In this document: positions 5,449-8,812 of the stretch, piece after piece
Layout: the number at the start of each line of letters is the position of its first letter
Position numbering within the stretch: position 1 is the stretch's first letter
Source: Clostridiales bacterium
GTDB taxonomy: Bacteria; Bacillota; Clostridia; Oscillospirales; Oscillospiraceae
Direction of reading: 5' to 3'
DNA: 8,812 nucleotides
Assembly (NCBI GenBank): GCA_004557735.1
Contig: SFFV01000038.1
Coordinates: 1-8,812 of the forward strand
Translations under genes and position numbers: made by a program
The notes under the pieces: generated by a model
The model's input: only the letters and a program-made list of their open reading frames with translations
Database searches by the model: none
Told to the model about the DNA's origin: nothing

Positions 5449-6864
5449 TTATTTCGCGGTCTTGCTTCGTGCGATAGCGACAACCGTGCCGGTAAGCGCG
5501 AAGAGCGCAAGCGCGTTCGGGAGCACCATGAGGTTATTGAAAAGATCCGTAAGCTCCCAGACAAGGTCGTTGGACATCAATGTGCCGAGAAAGATAAAGG
5601 CCAGCGCGATAAGCGTATAGACGGCTGCGCTCACCCTGGCGTTTTTGCGGCCGAAGAGGTAGATCGCGTTGATCTTGCCGAAGAGGTTCCAGCTCAGCAC
5701 CGTGGAGAACGCGAAGAAGAACAGGCAAACCGCAACAAAGATCGCGCCGAAGCGGCTGCCGAACACGGTGCCGAACGCGGCCTGCGCAAGATTGCTCTTG
5801 CCGAGAACGGCGGTCACGCCGCCGGTATAGCCGTTCGCGAGCGGGCCGTCCGGCGTGTAGAGCGTGGAGATGATGACGAGCGCGTTGAGCGTGAGCACAA
5901 CAAACGTGTCCATGAACACGCCGATCATCGCCACGACGCCCTGCTCGTGCGGGGACTTGACGTACGCCTGCGCGTGGGCGTGGGGCGTGGAGCCCATGCC
6001 GGCTTCGTTGGAGAACAGACCGCGCTTCGCGCCCTGCGAAAGCGCCGTTTTCAGCGCGTAGCCGAAGCCGCCGCCGAGGATGGCCTGCGGCTGGAAGGCA
6101 TACCGGAAGATCATGCCGAACGTCGCGGGGATGTACCGGATGCGGACAGCGAGCACAACGAGCGCGCCCACAAGGAAGAGCGCCGCCATGACCGGCACGA
6201 TCTTTTCCGTGACGGCGGCGAGACGGCGCACGCCGCCGAGGAAGATCACGCCGCAGAGGATGACAAGCGCAATGCCGACGACCCACGCCGGAACGCCGAA
6301 CGCCGTTTCAAACGTTGAGCCGATGGAGTTGGACTGCACCATGCACCCCATGAAGCCGAGCGCGAGAATAATGGCTACGGCGAAAAAGCCCGCGAGGAAC
6401 TTTCCGAAGCCGCCCTTAAAGGCCGTTGTGATGTAGTATACCGGGCCGCCGTGGATCGTGCCGTCCTTATCGACCTGCCGGGTGGTCAGCGCGAGCGTCG
6501 CCTCGGCGTAAATGGTCGCCATGCCGAAAAAGGCGATGACCCACATCCAGAAGATGGCGCCGGGGCCGCCGGTCAGGATAGCGCCGGACGCGCCGACGAT
6601 GTTTCCCGTGCCGACCTGCGCGGCGATGGCGGTGGCGAGCGCCTGAAAGGAACTCATGCCGCTCTTGTGCTTCTCGCCGCGGAGCGTGAGATTGCCGAAC
6701 ACGCGGCGCATGCCCTCGCCGAAGCAGCGGAGCTGCACAAAGCGCGTGCGGATCGAGTACCACAGCCCGACGGCGATGAGCAGAAAGACAAGAACATAGT
6801 TGGAAAGGTACGCGTTGAGATCGCATACCACCGGGTAGAGCGCGTTTTCGATGGCGGTGAACAT
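5449..6864 (-). CDS. Sodium:alanine/glycine symporter, AGCS family
   Basis: This 471-residue inner-membrane carrier belongs to the amino acid:cation symporter AGCS family (AlsT/DagA-like), which takes up alanine or glycine with Na+. It has about 11 hydrophobic segments. The family signature is exact: GGPGAIFWMWVIAFFG (99-114). VGTGNIVGASGAI (84-96) and RGLFSNEAGMGSTPHAHA (281-298) are further conserved substrate/ion-site regions. Length is typical. The ATG at 6864 is preceded by AAGGAGG with a 9-nt spacer. The frame stays open back to 6960, but that stretch runs through the terminator and leader and is not taken as coding. The glycine riboswitch in the leader argues that glycine is a substrate or its controlling signal. 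Confidence 0.95.
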   Translation of the reverse strand: MFTAIENALYPVVCDLNAYLSNYVLVFLLIAVGLWYSIRTRFVQLRCFGEGMRRVFGNLTLRGEKHKSGMSSFQALATAIAAQVGTGNIVGASGAILTGGPGAIFWMWVIAFFGMATIYAEATLALTTRQVDKDGTIHGGPVYYITTAFKGGFGKFLAGFFAVAIILALGFMGCMVQSNSIGSTFETAFGVPAWVVGIALVILCGVIFLGGVRRLAAVTEKIVPVMAALFLVGALVVLAVRIRYIPATFGMIFRYAFQPQAILGGGFGYALKTALSQGAKRGLFSNEAGMGSTPHAHAQAYVKSPHEQGVVAMIGVFMDTFVVLTLNALVIISTLYTPDGPLANGYTGGVTAVLGKSNLAQAAFGTVFGSRFGAIFVAVCLFFFAFSTVLSWNLFGKINAIYLFGRKNARVSAAVYTLIALAFIFLGTLMSNDLVWELTDLFNNLMVLPNALALFALTGTVVAIARSKTAK

Positions 6865-6883
6865 GTGCGGGTTCCTCCTTAAG

Positions 6884-6916
6884 ATAATAGAAAAAGCTGC
6901 CGGTTTTTCGGCAGCT
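6884..6916 (-). terminator. Intrinsic terminator in the symporter leader
   Basis: On the minus strand AGCTGCCG (6916-6909) and CGGCAGCT (6902-6895) form a perfect 8-bp stem with a 6-nt AAAAAC loop, followed by TTTTCTATTAT. It lies 20 bp upstream of the symporter start and downstream of the glycine aptamer, so it is the likely expression platform of the riboswitch. Confidence 0.85.
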
Positions 6917-6976
6917 CCGGAGAGAATATGCAGTTTCGGAAATACCCCGTACATCTTCACGGTCTATCACGATCCT

Positions 6977-7060
6977 GCCCTGTCCTTTTGCCTGAGAGTT
7001 TCGGCCCGGAGTACGGACCTTGCACCTTCGGCACCCGATTGAACGGGATTCTCCAGAGTG
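6977..7060 (-). promoter_or_regulatory. Glycine riboswitch aptamer
   Basis: The minus strand carries the conserved glycine-aptamer core in order: CACTCTGGAGA (P1/P2 5' side, about 7060-7050), GTGCCGAAGGTGCAA (about 7034-7020), a GGTCCG/CGGGCC P3b stem, AAACTCTCAGGCAAAAGGACAG (about 7002-6981, given here as one continuous block of known consensus), and CAGGGC closing P1. P1 pairs CTCTG (7058-7054) with CAGGG (6982-6978). The CTCTGGAGA start matches the second aptamer of tandem switches. Only one full aptamer is present. It precedes an AGCS symporter, a known target of this class. Confidence 0.95.
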
Positions 7061-7067
7061 TCCTCCA

Positions 7068-7111
7068 CCTTCAGTCTCCCAAGCGTCGATCCGCGCAGGG
7101 GATCCTGAAGG
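7068..7111 (-). promoter_or_regulatory. Probable ghost-aptamer hairpin 5' of the glycine aptamer
   Basis: CCTTCAG (7111-7105) pairs perfectly with CTGAAGG (7074-7068) on the minus strand, and GATCC/GGATC (7104-7100 with 7092-7088) forms an inner stem. It sits immediately 5' of the aptamer, separated by a short purine-rich linker (TGGAGGACA). This is where singlet type-2 glycine switches keep a degenerate ghost of the first aptamer that docks on the functional one. The pairing is seen; the ghost role is inferred from position. Confidence 0.6.
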
Positions 7112-7132
7112 CTTCTGTGGAATTCGTGTGTT

Positions 7133-7161
7133 ACCTTACCATAATTTTGCCGCGCTGTCAA
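7133..7161 (-). promoter_or_regulatory. Promoter of the glycine-riboswitch/symporter transcript
   Basis: On the minus strand a perfect TTGACA (7161-7156) is separated by 17 bp from TAAGGT (7138-7133), which is preceded by TGG, an extended -10. The start would be near 7126, giving a leader of about 260 nt that contains the whole riboswitch. Confidence 0.7.
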
Positions 7162-7197
7162 CGAAAAGTTTTTCGTCGGCGGACATATTTCTTTATA

Positions 7198-7234
7198 CCG
7201 GAAACTCCCCTTCCGGGTGAAGGGGAGTTTCCGG
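7198..7234 (-). terminator. 16-bp hairpin just after the molybdenum hydroxylase gene
   Basis: CCGGAAACTCCCCTTC (7198-7213) pairs perfectly with its complement at 7219-7234 around a 5-nt loop, two bases beyond the TAA stop at 7239-7237. On the minus strand it is followed by TATAAAGAAATATG, with no U-tract, so it is not a textbook intrinsic terminator. It may block readthrough into the symporter leader or protect the mRNA 3' end. Confidence 0.6.
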
Positions 7235-7236
7235 TC

Positions 7237-8812
7237 TTATTCGTTTGCCATGGCGATCTGCTCGGGCATAATGGGGAGCTCATAAAACCGCTTGCCGGTG
7301 GCGTTGTACACCGCGTCGGCGATCGCCGGGAGGGGCGTGTTGATGACGACCTCGCCGATGGACTTCGCGCCGTAGGGCCCGGTCTGCTCGTAGCTCGGCT
7401 CGAACGCGACGGAGATGCGGCCGACGTCCTGCCGCGTCGGGATCTTATACTGCATGAGGGAGTTTTCCGCCGGCATGCCGCGGCGATCGTAGGTGACGTT
7501 TTCCGTAAGCGCCATACCGATGCCCTGCAGAATGCCGCCCTCGGCCTGCACGCGGGCGAGATTGGGGTTGATGGGCGTGCCGCAGTCCACGGCGGCGACG
7601 AAGTTCACGACCTGCGTTTCGCCGGTCTCGCGGTCCAGCTCGATCTCGGCCGCGCCGACCATGAACGGCGGGGGTGAGATCGGCGAGGTGTGCGTCACGG
7701 TCGCCTCGAGCGCGATCGTATTCCCGCACTGGGAGGCGAGCGCGATCTCCCCGAGCGTGACGGACCGCTCTCCGTCCGCGGTCTCGGCGCGGTCTCCGGT
7801 GAGGAGCACGTCGTCCTCGCTGCACGCGAGCAGGCGCGCGGCGAGCGCCGTGATCTTTTCGCGCAGCGCGAGCGCGCACCGCTCCACGGCCTTGCCGGTA
7901 ACATACGTCGTGCTCGAGGCATACGAGCCGGAATCGTAGGGCGAGGAATCCGTATCCGCGCCAAGCACGGAGATATTCTCCAGCGGGCAGTCGAGCGTCT
8001 CGGCGGCGATCTGCGCGAGGACCGTGTCGCAGCCGGTGCCCATATCGGCCGCGCCGATGGAGAGGGTGTACCCGCCGCCGTCGTTCAGTTTGAGCGTCGC
8101 GCTGCCGACGTCCACATTGTTGATGCCGGAGCCCTGCATCGCCATGCCCATGCCGACGGCGCGCACCCTGCCGTTTCCCATATCGCGGCAGGGGTATTTT
8201 TCATCCCAGCCGATACGCCGCCGCACGCTTTCGAGGCACGCCTCGAGCGCGCAGCTCGTATTCTCCTGCCCGTAGTAGGCGGGCATCACCTCGCCCTCGC
8301 GGGGGATGTTGCGTTTTCGTATCTCAAAGGGGTCGATGCCGAGGCGCGCGGCCAGCTCGTTTACGGCGGATTCCACGGCGAAGAGGCCCTGCGTCGCGCC
8401 GTAGCCGCGGTACGCGCCCGAGGACATGTGGTTGGTATACACAACGTCGTACACGAACCGGTACGCCTCGGCTTTGGCGTAAAGCGGGATGGATTTATGG
8501 CCGGAGAGGCCGACGGTCGTGGGGCCGTGCTCGCCGTAAGCGCCGGTATTGGAGAGCGTATAGAGATCGATGCCGCGCACGACGCCGTTTTTGTCCGCGC
8601 CGAGACGCACATGCATTTCCATTTCATGCCGCGGACTGCCCGCGATCATGCTCTCGCGGCGGGAAAAGACGATCATGCTCGGCTTTTTCGTCATCCATGT
8701 GACGAACGCCGGGTAAACGGCGCTCACCGCCGTCTGCTTCGCGCCGAAGCCGCCGCCGACGCGCGGCTTGCTCACACGGATCTTCGAGCGCGGGATGTGC
8801 AGCGCGTTTGCC
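7237..8812 (-). CDS. Xanthine dehydrogenase family molybdopterin-binding subunit (5' end missing)
   Basis: The visible 524 residues are the C-terminal part of a molybdenum hydroxylase large subunit of the xanthine dehydrogenase/aldehyde oxidase family; the frame continues beyond the right edge, with ANALHIPRSKIRV before the GTG at 8775. Motifs are RVGGGFGAKQ (visible 17-26), AYRGYGATQ with the substrate-site Arg, MQGSG, ADMGTGCDTVLAQ, YASSTTYVTGKAVE, VDCGTPINP, EGGILQGIGMA and PYGAKSIGEVV. The Glu of KSIGE matches the catalytic Glu1261 of bovine xanthine oxidase. At the position of bovine Glu802 there is Gln (GGGFGAKQ). Such subunits normally work with FAD and 2Fe-2S subunits, which are not in view. 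The substrate could be a purine or another N-heterocycle or aldehyde; the sequence does not decide. This is the 3' end of its operon. Confidence 0.93.
   Translation of the reverse strand, partial: ANALHIPRSKIRVSKPRVGGGFGAKQTAVSAVYPAFVTWMTKKPSMIVFSRRESMIAGSPRHEMEMHVRLGADKNGVVRGIDLYTLSNTGAYGEHGPTTVGLSGHKSIPLYAKAEAYRFVYDVVYTNHMSSGAYRGYGATQGLFAVESAVNELAARLGIDPFEIRKRNIPREGEVMPAYYGQENTSCALEACLESVRRRIGWDEKYPCRDMGNGRVRAVGMGMAMQGSGINNVDVGSATLKLNDGGGYTLSIGAADMGTGCDTVLAQIAAETLDCPLENISVLGADTDSSPYDSGSYASSTTYVTGKAVERCALALREKITALAARLLACSEDDVLLTGDRAETADGERSVTLGEIALASQCGNTIALEATVTHTSPISPPPFMVGAAEIELDRETGETQVVNFVAAVDCGTPINPNLARVQAEGGILQGIGMALTENVTYDRRGMPAENSLMQYKIPTRQDVGRISVAFEPSYEQTGPYGAKSIGEVVINTPLPAIADAVYNATGKRFYELPIMPEQIAMANE

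Noticed and set aside
5413..6318. 301-codon plus-strand open frame opposite the symporter
   Set aside because: It is composed of Arg/Glu/Ala/His repeats typical of antisense to a GC-rich membrane protein, and the symporter is certain.
6865..6960. 32-residue N-terminal extension of the symporter frame
   Set aside because: It runs through the leader terminator and has no RBS, whereas the ATG at 6864 follows a perfect AAGGAGG.

Overview
The window looks like a chromosomal piece of a GC-rich Firmicute, most likely a clostridial (Oscillospirales-like) gut anaerobe. The evidence is strong AAGGAGG-type ribosome binding sites, sigma-A promoters, a glycine riboswitch in front of an AGCS symporter, the QueH/QueT queuosine-salvage pair, an oxygen-labile Fe-S L-serine dehydratase and a molybdenum hydroxylase. 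Taxonomy is inferred from gene content only. I see no tRNA, rRNA, CRISPR array, insertion sequence or phage gene.

Layout, left to right. Positions 1-35 may hold the first codons of a minus-strand gene that leaves the window. Positions 154-339 (minus) encode a 61-residue, very acidic, His-tailed small protein with a near-consensus promoter and a structured leader. It is divergent from a 574-residue polytopic membrane protein (587-2311, plus) that resembles GT-C glycosyltransferases. A strong hairpin at 2353-2387 separates that gene from a convergent minus-strand operon at 4756-2387: queH (epoxyqueuosine reductase, GTG start), queT (ECF-type queuosine-precursor transporter subunit, TTG start) and a single-chain L-serine dehydratase whose start overlaps the queT stop in an ATGA. 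Divergent from queH is a dCMP deaminase (4892-5368, plus), which ends at a second strong terminator shared with the convergent Na+/alanine (or glycine) symporter (6864-5449, minus). The symporter has a leader of about 260 nt with a promoter, a singlet glycine aptamer, a probable 5' ghost-aptamer hairpin and an intrinsic terminator. The right end (7237-8812, minus) is the C-terminal 524 residues of a xanthine dehydrogenase/aldehyde oxidase family molybdopterin subunit, cut by the window edge.

Functional reading. queH and queT form a salvage module: queT supplies a queuosine precursor and QueH performs the last step of queuosine formation on tRNA. The serine dehydratase converts L-serine to pyruvate and ammonia and appears translationally coupled to queT, with no obvious metabolic link. 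The symporter is probably glycine-controlled through its riboswitch. I do not recognise a completely new system. The best candidates for a second look are the small acidic protein locus with its operator-like inverted repeat and structured leader, and the architecture of the glycine switch.
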